Assembly (NCBI RefSeq): GCF_019232825.1
Contig: NZ_JAFAND010000139.1
Span: 1 to 64,000 of the forward strand
Source of the DNA: Paludibacterium sp.
GTDB taxonomy: Bacteria; Pseudomonadota; Gammaproteobacteria; Burkholderiales; Chromobacteriaceae
Direction of reading: 5' to 3'
Length of the DNA stretch: 64,000 nt
Position 1 is the stretch's first letter. Every line of letters begins with the position of its first letter. Below, piece after piece: positions 55,308 through 64,000 of this stretch. Under the pieces are notes generated by a model. That model ran no database searches. It saw only the letters and a list, made by a program, of their open reading frames with translations, and was not told where the DNA came from. A program made the position numbers and the translations under genes.

Positions 55308-56522
55308 TCAGCGCGGGCAACGCGTGCCCTCGGGGCAAGGGCGCGAGGCGGCGGGGTGGCGATCGCCAAGCCCATACAAATCCATAATCTGCTTGCGCAG
55401 ATCCCACCGCGAGACGAAGCGTTTACTCCGTCCGGCGTACTGAATCCATTTCGCCATCTGTTCGCGCTGACGTTGGATCATGTGCTGGACGCGCGCGTCG
55501 TGGGGCTGACGACGGGCGAAATCAGTCAATACCGTCTCCGCCTGGGCGTAGCCTTGCGCCAGGGTGAAATAGCGCAGGTTGCTCTCCAAGAGCGCGAGCA
55601 ACGAACTGTCTGGCGCGGCCTGACGCAGCATGGCCATCTCGGCCAGCGCGCGTTCGGATTGGCGCTGGCTGGCAAGCGCCGTTTTGAGCACATCGGCAAT
55701 CAGCGGCAAGGCCGGCGACGTGTCGCCCGAAGCCAGCCGTTCCTGTGCCCAGCGTGCGCCGTCTTCCAAGCGATTGCCGGCGATCAGCGCTGTCAGATAG
55801 TGGCCGAAAGCGGAGAGGATGGCCGGCTGTTGACCGGTCGGCAAAGCGTGGGTCAGCTCGCTTTGCCATAGCGCCAGATCCGCGGGCGTGTCGTCCACGA
55901 CGCGCTGGTAGCGCCAGCGTGCCAGGCGATCGATGCCGTCCCGGTCGAAGCGCGCGCCCATGGCGCTCGCCAGCTCGTTCGCCGCGCAGCGTTTGTGCTC
56001 GGCTTCGCCGTCGAAACCATAAGGCCAGATCAGCAGATAGAGGATCAGCAGATTTTCCGCGAGATCGCTCTGCGCTTCCTCGGCCAGCAGGCGCGTGGCT
56101 AAACCGCGGGTGAGCGCAAGGCCTTCCATGTGCGTTTGGTTGCCGCGCTCAGCGCCCAGCACCCAGGGCGTTGCCTGGCGTCGAGACAGGCCCTCTAGAA
56201 ATCGTCCCACCCTTGAGCGCTCTTCCAACTGATCCGCCAGCGCGAAGTAGCGCAGGTAAACACGCGAAAACGCGGTTTCCTGTCCCGCCAGCGCGGTGAG
56301 CAGGGTTTCGAACACGGGCAGCGCTTGTTGCGGCTGTTCGGATTGCGCCAGGTTGATGGCGCGCTGGTAGCCGTATAGCCAGCCGACGTGCTCCTCGGCG
56401 ATGTGCCGGTCGTGTTCGGTGAAGCTGCCGTTCATCGTTGCAAGCGGCCTGAACGAGGACGCCTGCGCGGCGCAGAGGGTGAAGCCGAAGGTGATCAGGA
56501 GAACAGGTCGTTGCCAAAACAT
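55308..56522 (-). CDS. Exported helical-repeat protein of unknown function
   Basis: 404 residues with a signal peptide (VLLITFGFTLCAAQAS). The rest is almost all helices in TPR-like pairs (ALPVFETLLTALAGQETAFS, RVYLRYFALADQLEER, LLALLESNLRYFTLAQGYAQA), with a basic C-terminus and two late cysteines (CPEGTRCP). I do not recognise the family. Exported TPR proteins often act in surface polysaccharide or secretion assembly. It is divergent from the TpsB gene, so a link with that system is possible but unsupported. Confidence 0.7.
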   Translation of the reverse strand: MFWQRPVLLITFGFTLCAAQASSFRPLATMNGSFTEHDRHIAEEHVGWLYGYQRAINLAQSEQPQQALPVFETLLTALAGQETAFSRVYLRYFALADQLEERSRVGRFLEGLSRRQATPWVLGAERGNQTHMEGLALTRGLATRLLAEEAQSDLAENLLILYLLIWPYGFDGEAEHKRCAANELASAMGARFDRDGIDRLARWRYQRVVDDTPADLALWQSELTHALPTGQQPAILSAFGHYLTALIAGNRLEDGARWAQERLASGDTSPALPLIADVLKTALASQRQSERALAEMAMLRQAAPDSSLLALLESNLRYFTLAQGYAQAETVLTDFARRQPHDARVQHMIQRQREQMAKWIQYAGRSKRFVSRWDLRKQIMDLYGLGDRHPAASRPCPEGTRCPR

Positions 56523-56896
56523 ATCGGGTACTCCATACGCATCATCGAAGCGGATCGGGCAAATATGGTCGCATGACGTTCAATCCGTGCCGGCATAGAT
56601 TTTTGCCGGCCGCGAGATTGGCCTTGAGCTTGCTTGGCGCTCGTAAGCGGCCACTATGGCGGTACGTGGCAAGGCCGGCCCTGCCGGCCGACCGGGCGGC
56701 GATTGCCGGGACAGCTGCCAGAAAGGGCGGGTGGCTTCTTTCATATCTGTGAGCCGGCATGCGTCTCCCCTTTCTGCCCGTTTCCCGACAATTTCCATCT
56801 CGTTTCATCCTAATGGCCGGTGACATTTAGCCTTGTTGGCTCATTACGCCATTCGATGTATTCATTTGGGGTAATTTTGATGTCGAGGTAATTGGG
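56523..56896. other. Intergenic region upstream of the two-partner secretion genes
   Basis: A 374-base divergent region. It holds two GC-rich hairpins, GCCGGCA/TGCCGGC (56589-56595, 56604-56610) and GGCCGGC/GCCGGCC (56673-56679, 56683-56689). The last 60 bases are AT-richer and probably contain the tpsB promoter. A 94-codon minus-strand frame (56542-56826) has no ribosome binding site or family look; I call no gene. Confidence 0.5.
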
Positions 56897-58552
56897 ATGG
56901 GAATGTCGCACGCAGAGAGGCGGGTCCGCCGCTGGCTGGCTTGGGTGTGTATCGGTCTGCAGCACGGATTATCGCAGGCCGAGCCGACGGCCAAGCCCGG
57001 CAGCGACGGTCGATTCTTCTTGCAGGACAACAAAATGCACCTGCGCAACGAGCTCGACGCGTTGCGGTTGCGCCTGTTGCACCGCGGGGGCGATATCCGT
57101 CGAGAGGACGACGACGTCGGCGCGGCATCGAATACGTGTCTGCCGGTCCATGCCCTGCGCTTGTCCGGCGTGACGCTCTTGGACGCGCGCGCGCTGGCGC
57201 CTTTGCGCGAACGTCATGCCGATTGCCTCGACGGCACGCGCTTGCGCCGCATTCTGCAGCGGCTGACCCGCTTGTACGTGCAACGCGGCTATATCGCCGC
57301 GCGCGTGTTGCCGGAAATCACCCCTGATGGCGTCATGGTGCTGCGCGTGTTGGAAGGACAGGTGGAGCGGATCGAGGGCGAGGCGCGGGCGGTGCGCTGG
57401 TTGTTTCCCGATATGGAAGGCAAGCCGCTCAATATCCGCGATCTGGAACAAGGCCTCGATCAGGCCAACCGGTTGCAGTCGTCGTCGATGCGCGCCGAGG
57501 TATTGCCCGGCGATCAGCCGGGCGGCTCGACGGTTCGTTTGTTGACCGAGCCGGCCGCGCTATGGCATGGCAGCGCCACGCTCGACAACTGGGGCTACGA
57601 TGCCACCGGGCGGCGCGTGGCGGGGCTCGCCGTGTCGCGCGACAATCTCAGCGGCCGCTATGACTATCTCAGCGCGGCGGCCGAGCATAGCGTGGACGAG
57701 GCGCGCTTCAGCCGGCGCCATTCCTTGTTTTATTCCCTGCCGGACGGCTACTGGAGCTATAGCCTGTTCGCGGGTCAATCCGAATACCTCAATACCCTGC
57801 GATTGCCATACCACACCGTCGACCTGCGCGGCAGCTCGGGACAGGCCGGTGTGCGCGTTGACCGGGTTCTGGCACGCGATCAGCGCAGCATTTGGAGCTG
57901 GCACGGCCAGGTGGCACACAAGCGGGTGGAAAACTATTTTCTCGGCAGTTTGCAGACGCTCAGCAGCCCGACATTGACCGTGGCCACGCTCGGCGTGGAC
58001 CTGATGACCTTGTTGCCGGCGGGCTCGTTCTCGCTCGAGATCGCGCTGGAGCGGGGCAGGCCCTGGCTCGGCGCGGCCTGCGCACCGGAGGGGATGCCCC
58101 AGTCGTGTTTCAGTAAATGGCAAATCGGTGCCGCGCTGCGCCATGCCTTGCCCGCGAGCGGCTGGCAGATGGAAAACCGACTGACGGCGCAGACGAGCCC
58201 GCAGTCTCTACCCGCCGTCGAGCAGTTGGAGCTGGCGGACAGCAGCGTGGTGCGGGGCTTTCGCCATAACTCGCTGGCCAGCGAAAGCGGCTGGGGACTG
58301 AGAAACACGCTGCAATACGCCAAACGCGCCGGCGCTTGGCTGTGGCAGCCACGCCTGGCACTGGATGTCGGCGGCGTGTGGCAACCGTCTATCGAGGGGG
58401 GGTATCAAGCGCTGGCGGGGTGGGGCGCCGGCCTGACGGCCCGCCGCAGCGCCATGACGCTCGATGCCGAATACAACCGCCCGCTGCTGCAGCCGGATCA
58501 ATTTGCCGGCGAATCGCATCAGCTGTTGATGCGGTTCGCCTGGCAGTTTTAA
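56897..58552 (+). CDS. TpsB outer-membrane transporter (ShlB/FhaC family)
   Basis: 551 residues. Exports the TpsA protein encoded next across the outer membrane. After a weak signal sequence come POTRA domains (ALRLSGVTLLDARALAPL through LYVQRGYIAARVLPEITPDG; LRVLEGQVERIEG), then a 16-strand Omp85-type barrel from about residue 215. The conserved VRGF tetrad of loop L6 is in SSVVRGFRHNSL, and the end is QLLMRFAWQF, a good final strand with terminal Phe. The start at 56897 is tentative; ATG at 56903 is close by. 74 bases before tpsA. Confidence 0.93.
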   Translation: MGMSHAERRVRRWLAWVCIGLQHGLSQAEPTAKPGSDGRFFLQDNKMHLRNELDALRLRLLHRGGDIRREDDDVGAASNTCLPVHALRLSGVTLLDARALAPLRERHADCLDGTRLRRILQRLTRLYVQRGYIAARVLPEITPDGVMVLRVLEGQVERIEGEARAVRWLFPDMEGKPLNIRDLEQGLDQANRLQSSSMRAEVLPGDQPGGSTVRLLTEPAALWHGSATLDNWGYDATGRRVAGLAVSRDNLSGRYDYLSAAAEHSVDEARFSRRHSLFYSLPDGYWSYSLFAGQSEYLNTLRLPYHTVDLRGSSGQAGVRVDRVLARDQRSIWSWHGQVAHKRVENYFLGSLQTLSSPTLTVATLGVDLMTLLPAGSFSLEIALERGRPWLGAACAPEGMPQSCFSKWQIGAALRHALPASGWQMENRLTAQTSPQSLPAVEQLELADSSVVRGFRHNSLASESGWGLRNTLQYAKRAGAWLWQPRLALDVGGVWQPSIEGGYQALAGWGAGLTARRSAMTLDAEYNRPLLQPDQFAGESHQLLMRFAWQF

Positions 58553-58626
58553 GGTCCTCGCGGCCTGACAACGACACGCGCGCAAAGCGCGGAAAACCGC
58601 AACTTCACTCAACAAAGAGGTCACAG

Positions 58627-61600
58627 ATGAAAGTACGTTTTCCCTTGTCGTGCCGAGGCCGGGTTGCCGCGGTGCTGACGCTATCGTTGATTTACTCCCC
58701 CAGGCTATGGGCCGGCGGCATCGTGCCGGCGCCCGGCTCCAATGTCGAAGTCCGGCAGGCGGCGGGTGGCGCCGACGTGGTTCAGATCGTCGGCGCCAAT
58801 GCGCAAGGCCTGTCGCATAACCGCTATAACGCGCACGACGTCTCCGCGGCGGGCGCGGTCTACAACAACGGGGTGGCGGCCGGCGCATCGCTGTTGGCGG
58901 GGCAGATGCAGAGCAATCAAAAGTTGGGCGGACGGGCCGCGACGGTGATTCTCAACGAAGTCGTCAGCCGCAATCCATCGCTGTTGTTGGGGCGGATGGA
59001 GGTTTTCGGCCAAGCGGCCGATCTGGTGCTGGCCAACCCCAACGGCATCACTTGCAACGGTTGCGGCTTCGTCAACACCCGGCGCGCCGCCTTGCTGGTC
59101 GGCACGCCGCAATGGCAGGACGGCCAATTGCACGGCCTGGCAAGCGCCGGGACGCAAAGCCTGACCATCGGGCCAGGCGGCGCCACGGCGAACCAGGCGC
59201 TCGATTTGATCGCGCCGCGCATCGATGCCCAAGGGGCGTTGGTGGCCACGAGCGGTATCCATGCCGTCGCCGGCCAGGCGCAGATGGCTTACGACACGCG
59301 CGAGGTGACATCGTCGCGCGCGTCCCCGGCCGAACGGTTGGACAGCGCGTTTCTCGGCGGCATGCAGGCAGGGCGGATCAGTATCGTCAGCACGGATGAC
59401 GGCGCCGGCGTCAATCTGGCCGGCGCGATCGAGAGCGCCGGCAGGATCAAAGTGGACGCACAGGGCCCGCTCAATTTGGCCGATGTCCGCATCAAAGGCG
59501 AGCGCGTCGGGCTCGCCGCCAAGTCGATCGAGGCCAAGCCGCTCGTGCGCCTCGAAGAGAAAGAACAGCGGCAGCATGACGAGAGCTGGTTTATATGGAA
59601 AACCGGCGAGACCAAGGTCACCGAGCGCGAGCGGAAGACGCATTTCGGGCAGGCACGGATCGAGGGAGAGTCGGTCAGCCTGCGGGCAACGGACGCGCTC
59701 AGTCTCAATGCCGCCGAAGTGCATGGCGGCGATATCCGGCTACAGGCCGGGGAGATCGCGCTCAGCGGCAGCGAAACGCTCGATGGGCATAGCACCGAGC
59801 GCGCGGCATGGCTGAATTCGTGGCAGCGCAACCAATATACCGAAACCAGCCATTACGGCCAGCGCGGCGTTGTCTTGGACGCCAAGGGCGACTTGGTGCT
59901 CAATGCCCAGGGCAGCATCAAGGCCCAAGGGGCGGCCTTGTCCGCCGCCAATGACATGCGAGTGACCGCGGGCCGGGATATCGTCTTGTCGGGCCTGGAG
60001 GAAAAAACGGTGGTGATCGATCGCGGCGATCGCTACCTGGAGGGGCCGTCGCTGTCGAGCGGGCAATGGAACCACCGCAGCGAAAAGCAGACGCTGAAGC
60101 AGAGTGCGCTCCAAAGCGGTGGCAATCTGCTGCTGCGCGCCGCCGGCGCCGTGGCGTTGAATGCCGCCAAGGTGCAAACCGGCGCCGACGCGGTGCTCAA
60201 GAGCGAGGGCCGGATCGACATCGGCACGCAGGTCGTGAACCAATCGCTGGCCGATGCCGCGCATTCGACCCACTGGGGCGGTATCGGCGGCAGCAATCGC
60301 GCCGACGATCGCAATTCGGCCGCGTTGAATGTGCCTTCGGCGGTGCGCGCCAAGGGCGCGCTGCGCGTCGAAGGCGGGTTGGGCATTCATCTGGTCGGCA
60401 GCACCGTCCGGGGCGAGGGCGGCGCGCGCGCCGTTGCCGGTCAGGGCAATGTACAGATCGATCATGCGACGGATCTGACGCAATCGTTGATCGATGAGCG
60501 CCATGGCGGCGCGTTCGATATCCAAACCGGACGCCACTACGGCAAGGAACTGACGCCGGTGACGCAGGGGGCGCAATTGACGTCCGATACCAACCTGACG
60601 GTAGCGAGCGCCGCCGACGTCGCGGTAACCGGCAGCCATGTCGAGGCGGGCGGCGCGTTGACGGTCCAGGCGGGCGGTGATGTGCGCGTGAGCGCTGCGG
60701 CCGCCGAACGGCAGCAACAGCGGCAAGATGCCCAAATGGCGTGGCAAGCCTCGGCGGGTCCCGATGCGCGTTATCCTGGCGCTTACCGGGCCGGCGTCGG
60801 TATCACGCAGACCGAGACGCGGCAGACCCAGACCGGTATCAGCCAGACCGGCGCGGTGCTGGCCGGCGGCAGCGTGCGCGTGGAGGCCAAGGGCGATATC
60901 GGCGTACACGGCGGCGAGGTGGCGGCGCGGCAGGGCGATGCCACGCTCAATGGCCGTAACCTGACACTGGATGCCGCATACGACACCCAGCGCGACGAGC
61001 AGGCGCAAGGCCGCGCCGGCAGCGGGATTTTTGTCGCGGCCAGCTGGGAGCAGTTGCGCGCGGGTCTCTCCCAAGACTTCTCCAGCACTCGCAGCACCAC
61101 CGAGGCGCGTACGCCGCGCGTCAGTCAGGTGAGCGCCAGCGGCGACCTGAATGTGCAGGCCCCGGCGGGCACGCTGAAGACGGAAGGCGCGCGCCTTAAC
61201 GCCGGTGGCCAGTTGACGGTGGCGGCGGGTGCCATCGACAACCGTGCCGCCATGGGATCGAACAGCAGCACGAGCCAATCCGGCGGCGGCAGCGGCGACT
61301 TGGCCGGCGTGGTGGCGTTCGGCGGGCTGCTCAAGCCGGTTCAGGCGGTGGTGGACAAAGCCGCCAACGGTCAGTTGGCCGATGCGGCGCGAGACGCGAA
61401 GAAGATCAAGGACAAAGTGCAGGACGGCGCCGAGAAGGTCAAGCAGGGCGGCTGGGCCGCCGTGCGCGATATCGTGTCGAAGCTCTCCACGCCAAGCGCC
61501 GGGGGCGTGATCGACATCGTTGGCCAACGGCAGCGCGCGTCGGAATCCAGCCAGACGGCCAGCGGCAGCCGCTTCGAGGGGGCCGGCGTGAGCGTGAAGA

Positions 61601-62988
61601 GCGCCGGCGCCGTGCAGGATCAGGCGACACGGTACCAAGCCTCGCATGGCGCGGTCGATCTGACGGCAAGCGAGCATCGCTTCGATACGGTGGAGACCCG
61701 CGCCGAACAGCGTGCCGACGGCGGTAACGGCGGCGGGCTGATCCAGGCGACCACGCTGACCGGCAAGGACCTGCGGTTGAAGGCATCAGGCAGCGGCGGG
61801 GAGAACTGGCGGCAGCAGAGCGACACGCAGGCGGCGGGTGGCGAGATCCGTGCTACGGACGGGGTGCGTATTGCCGTCGAGCACGACGCCAACTATCGCG
61901 GTGCGACGATCGACGCCGGCCAGGGGCGTATCGCGGTGACTGTCGGCGGCGCATTGCAGGTACAAGCGGCGGAAGGCACGCGCGTCGCCTCGAGCGGCCG
62001 CAACAGCGGCTCGCTGGATATCAGCGTGCGCTCCGTGCCCAATGCCGACGTGGCCACCAGCAAGACGCCGGGCGTTATTGACGCGGGCGGCGGCCAGGGT
62101 AAGGCCGTTTTCGACGTGGCGCGGCAACAGGAGGAGAGTCTGATGCCCATGCCTGCGCGGCTGTCGGCGCAGGCCGGGGTATCGTTGCATGCCGGCGGCG
62201 ACATGGCGCTCGCGGGCGCGCAGATCGGCGCCGCCGAGGGGGGTGAGCGCGCGGCGGAGGTGACGCTCAACGCCGGCGGGAAGATCGACCTGGCGGCGGC
62301 GCGGCGGAAGTATCGCCAGGAGGGCTGGGATCTTGGCGGCAGCGGCAACGGCGAGGTGTATACCGGGGCGCGGCCATCCGGCGGCCAGGTGGAGGTCCGT
62401 GGGCACGAGCGCGCCGAGTCGCGCGACGGCTGGCTGCCTAGCACCGTGGATGCACGGCGCGTGGCGCTCGAGAGCGCGGGGGACCTGCGCCTGACCGGCG
62501 CGCGCGTCAGCGGCGAGCAGGTGGCGGCGCAGGTCGGCAATGATCTGCGCGTGACGAGCCTCAAAGACGACAACCGCTCGCGGCAAGGCACGCTCGAGGC
62601 TACCGTCGCCTCGCCGAACCTGGGTCAGATCCTCAGTGGTGCTGAAACCGCGCGCCTGAAAACGCAGTTCGAAAGCGACGCGCTGGACGCGGTGACGCAG
62701 CAAAGCGGCTTGTATGGCAGCCAGAAGCTGGAAGCGCGCGTTGGCGGTCAAACCGTGCTGGAAGGCGGCCAGTTGCAGAGCGGTCAGGGACCGGTGGCCA
62801 CCGGGGGCCCGATCGTGGCGCACACGGTGCCGGGCCAGGCCGATTCGGTGCGCTATGGCGCGGCGTTCAACGGCACGTTGTCGTCGCTGGCCAACGGTGT
62901 GGTGCGCGATGTGCTGGGCGGGAAGGCGCCGCTGGGGTGGTCGCAGGAAAGGCATCATCAAGACCGGCCGTCGCAGCCGTCGCAGTAA
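58627..62988 (+). CDS. TpsA filamentous-haemagglutinin-like exoprotein
   Basis: 1453 residues. Signal peptide to about residue 29, then a TPS secretion domain: NPNGITCNGCGFVNTRRAAL at residues 137-156 gives the NPNGI box and Cys143/Cys146. The body is right-handed beta-helix of haemagglutinin-type repeats (SLRATDALSLNAAEVHGGDIRL and many like it). Around residues 890-955 a helical, charged segment (QLADAARDAKKIKDKVQDGA) interrupts the helix. The C-terminus ends plainly (DRPSQPSQ): no VENN motif, toxin domain or immunity gene follows, so this looks like an adhesin or haemolysin, not a CdiA. AAAGAGGT lies six bases before the ATG. Confidence 0.92.
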   Translation: MKVRFPLSCRGRVAAVLTLSLIYSPRLWAGGIVPAPGSNVEVRQAAGGADVVQIVGANAQGLSHNRYNAHDVSAAGAVYNNGVAAGASLLAGQMQSNQKLGGRAATVILNEVVSRNPSLLLGRMEVFGQAADLVLANPNGITCNGCGFVNTRRAALLVGTPQWQDGQLHGLASAGTQSLTIGPGGATANQALDLIAPRIDAQGALVATSGIHAVAGQAQMAYDTREVTSSRASPAERLDSAFLGGMQAGRISIVSTDDGAGVNLAGAIESAGRIKVDAQGPLNLADVRIKGERVGLAAKSIEAKPLVRLEEKEQRQHDESWFIWKTGETKVTERERKTHFGQARIEGESVSLRATDALSLNAAEVHGGDIRLQAGEIALSGSETLDGHSTERAAWLNSWQRNQYTETSHYGQRGVVLDAKGDLVLNAQGSIKAQGAALSAANDMRVTAGRDIVLSGLEEKTVVIDRGDRYLEGPSLSSGQWNHRSEKQTLKQSALQSGGNLLLRAAGAVALNAAKVQTGADAVLKSEGRIDIGTQVVNQSLADAAHSTHWGGIGGSNRADDRNSAALNVPSAVRAKGALRVEGGLGIHLVGSTVRGEGGARAVAGQGNVQIDHATDLTQSLIDERHGGAFDIQTGRHYGKELTPVTQGAQLTSDTNLTVASAADVAVTGSHVEAGGALTVQAGGDVRVSAAAAERQQQRQDAQMAWQASAGPDARYPGAYRAGVGITQTETRQTQTGISQTGAVLAGGSVRVEAKGDIGVHGGEVAARQGDATLNGRNLTLDAAYDTQRDEQAQGRAGSGIFVAASWEQLRAGLSQDFSSTRSTTEARTPRVSQVSASGDLNVQAPAGTLKTEGARLNAGGQLTVAAGAIDNRAAMGSNSSTSQSGGGSGDLAGVVAFGGLLKPVQAVVDKAANGQLADAARDAKKIKDKVQDGAEKVKQGGWAAVRDIVSKLSTPSAGGVIDIVGQRQRASESSQTASGSRFEGAGVSVKSAGAVQDQATRYQASHGAVDLTASEHRFDTVETRAEQRADGGNGGGLIQATTLTGKDLRLKASGSGGENWRQQSDTQAAGGEIRATDGVRIAVEHDANYRGATIDAGQGRIAVTVGGALQVQAAEGTRVASSGRNSGSLDISVRSVPNADVATSKTPGVIDAGGGQGKAVFDVARQQEESLMPMPARLSAQAGVSLHAGGDMALAGAQIGAAEGGERAAEVTLNAGGKIDLAAARRKYRQEGWDLGGSGNGEVYTGARPSGGQVEVRGHERAESRDGWLPSTVDARRVALESAGDLRLTGARVSGEQVAAQVGNDLRVTSLKDDNRSRQGTLEATVASPNLGQILSGAETARLKTQFESDALDAVTQQSGLYGSQKLEARVGGQTVLEGGQLQSGQGPVATGGPIVAHTVPGQADSVRYGAAFNGTLSSLANGVVRDVLGGKAPLGWSQERHHQDRPSQPSQ

Positions 62989-63003
62989 GCGGTCCTGCAA
63001 AAC

Positions 63004-63035
63004 GTAACGCCCCCTGCGGCTGCAGGGGGCGTTAC
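63004..63035. terminator. Strong hairpin after tpsA
   Basis: GTAACGCCCCCTGC (63004-63017) pairs perfectly with GCAGGGGGCGTTAC (63022-63035), loop GGCT. It separates tpsA from the convergent hydrolase gene. The flanking T content is low, so terminator strength is uncertain. Confidence 0.7.
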
Positions 63036-63055
63036 TGATTGTGGCACGGTTCGAC

Positions 63056-63706
63056 TCAGCGGTAGCCTGCGTTCATCACGAACGGATTGCTGCGCTTTTC
63101 CTCGCCGAGCGTCGTAAACGGCCCGTGGCCGGTGATGACCGTAGTGTCGTCCGGCAGAATGAACAGCTTGCTGTGGATGGCGTCGAGCAACGCGCGGTGG
63201 TCGCCGCGCGGGAAGTCGGTGCGGCCGATCGAGCCTTGAAACAGCACGTCGCCGGCAACCAGCAGGCCGGCCTCGCTGCTGTAGAACACCACATGACCCG
63301 GCGTATGGCCAGGGCAGTGGATGACGCGCAGCGTTTGTTTGCCGATGCTGACGGTGTCGCCATCATTGAGCCAGCGCTGCGGGGTCAGCGCGGCGCTATG
63401 CGGGAAGCCGAACGCTTGTCCCTGTTGCGGCAATTGGTCGAGCCAGAAGGCGTCTTCCGCTTGCGGTCCCTCGATGTCCACACCCAGCTGACTCGCCAGC
63501 GCCGCGGCGCTACCGGCGTGGTCGATGTGTCCATGGGTCAAGAGCAGCTTTTCGACTGTGAGGCCGTTGGCGTGGACGAAGGCAAGAATACGGTCCAGGT
63601 CGCCCCCGGCGTCGACGACGGCGGCGCGTTGCGTCTCGTCGCACCACAAGATCGAGCAATTCTGGGCGAACGGCGTGACCGGAATGACGTGATAGTGGAG
63701 TGCCAT
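63056..63706 (-). CDS. MBL-fold hydrolase, glyoxalase II-like (YcbL group)
   Basis: 216 residues. Metal motif THGHIDHAG (two-metal site), then metal ligands in HCPGHTPGHV, VAGDVLFQGSIGRTDFP and ITGHGPFTTLGEEKRSNPF. The pattern and short length match YcbL-type hydroxyacylglutathione hydrolases, which split S-lactoylglutathione and similar thioesters. No neighbour hints at a specialised role. The dkgB reductase elsewhere in the window acts on methylglyoxal, but there is no genetic link. Confidence 0.92.
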   Translation of the reverse strand: MALHYHVIPVTPFAQNCSILWCDETQRAAVVDAGGDLDRILAFVHANGLTVEKLLLTHGHIDHAGSAAALASQLGVDIEGPQAEDAFWLDQLPQQGQAFGFPHSAALTPQRWLNDGDTVSIGKQTLRVIHCPGHTPGHVVFYSSEAGLLVAGDVLFQGSIGRTDFPRGDHRALLDAIHSKLFILPDDTTVITGHGPFTTLGEEKRSNPFVMNAGYR

Positions 63707-63766
63707 GATGCGGGAAGACCGGGGTAGTGATTGAAAGTTTATTGTTGCATAGCGAAATGCACAGGC

Positions 63767-64000
63767 CTAGTCGCTGACAGTTTCATGTCGCATACAGAAC
63801 GTTCTTTTTTCGACGGCGCTAAGCTGCTTGAACGCATATTCTGCCTGAAGCGCCTGCGACCGGTCGGCAAACTCGACCGTCAACAGCAGTTTTTCCGGCG
63901 GGTGGCTCTTGGTGTAGCGTGCGCCGCGGCCGGCGCTATGTGCGGCATAGCGCCGGGCCACGTCGGTGCTGATGCCGGTATACAGGCTGCCGCCGCGGCA
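63767..64000 (-). CDS. GIY-YIG nuclease (UPF0213-like), 5' end outside the window
   Basis: The last 77 codons are visible and stay open to the right edge. They include LYTGISTDVARRYAAHSAGRG, the YIG part of the GIY-YIG motif with the catalytic Arg, then KLLLTVEFADRSQALQAEYAFK with the metal-binding Glu. This is the small single-domain UPF0213/YhbQ type. The true start is beyond position 64000; a GTG at 63961 is internal. Confidence 0.88.
   Translation of the reverse strand, partial: CRGGSLYTGISTDVARRYAAHSAGRGARYTKSHPPEKLLLTVEFADRSQALQAEYAFKQLSAVEKRTFCMRHETVSD

Noticed and set aside
56542-56826. A 94-codon minus-strand frame in the tpsB upstream region
   Set aside because: Low-complexity basic translation, no ribosome binding site, and it spans hairpins.
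58627-62988. TpsA considered as a CdiA contact-dependent inhibition toxin
   Set aside because: There is no VENN-type motif, no toxin-like C-terminal domain and no small immunity gene after the stop; a hairpin and a convergent housekeeping-type gene follow directly.

Overview
The window reads as a contiguous piece of a GC-rich betaproteobacterial chromosome, most likely from the Neisseriales (Chromobacteriaceae-like). I infer this from the Entner-Doudoroff/glucose cluster edd-eda / zwf / pgl-glk-hexR-pgi, the hemC-hemD-hemX-hemY operon, the ppc and argH neighbourhood and overall protein character; no rRNA or species marker is present, so the assignment is an inference. I saw no tRNA, rRNA, CRISPR array, transposase, integrase or prophage gene. 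Both ends cut genes: an unrecognised protein at the left and a GIY-YIG nuclease at the right.

Layout, 0-17 kb. A four-gene operon (496-4376) joins a split MacB/LolCDE-like ABC transporter to a LolA-like periplasmic protein and a predicted outer-membrane protein. A LysR regulator, a DinB-fold protein with an ABM-domain partner and a small hypothetical gene follow. A tightly overlapped operon (6902-11126) then encodes an HflK/HflC-like SPFH pair, an atypical Nramp-family transporter and a C-terminally extended TerC protein. Next come an EF-hand exported protein, an S10 serine carboxypeptidase-like enzyme, a chemoreceptor and a pyrophosphate-type phosphofructokinase preceded by a 21-bp palindrome.

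17-30 kb. A divergent pair, a BMP-type nucleoside-binding protein and a PsuK-like pseudouridine kinase, is more AT-rich than its surroundings and bracketed by two related 40-bp hairpins. Then: MFS exporter plus dkgB with a divergent LysR gene, TetR regulator with a palindrome in front of an MBL-fold hydrolase, cupin plus PAS-LuxR regulator, glmS with a divergent Lrp-type regulator, an MmyB-type XRE regulator divergent from a methyltransferase, a PEBP protein and a coiled-coil membrane protein with 54-bp tandem repeats.

30-46 kb. The hemCDXY operon, ppc, argH, a region of heptamer repeats and nested hairpins, an MdlAB-like heterodimeric ABC exporter with a small outer-membrane-type protein, a DeoR/GlpR regulator, an RNB ribonuclease and an HDOD protein.

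46-55 kb. The glucose block: edd-eda on the minus strand and zwf, then pgl-glk-hexR-pgi, on the plus strand. Two near-perfect HexR boxes lie between edd and zwf, so the HexR protein encoded 3 kb away probably controls the divergent pair in response to KDPG.

55-64 kb. An exported helical-repeat protein of unknown function, a two-partner secretion pair (TpsB pore and 1453-residue TpsA exoprotein), a glyoxalase-II-like hydrolase and the truncated GIY-YIG gene. The least-explained assemblies are the lipoprotein/lipid-transport-like operon at the left, the SPFH-Nramp-TerC operon, and the hairpin-bracketed BMP-PsuK module.
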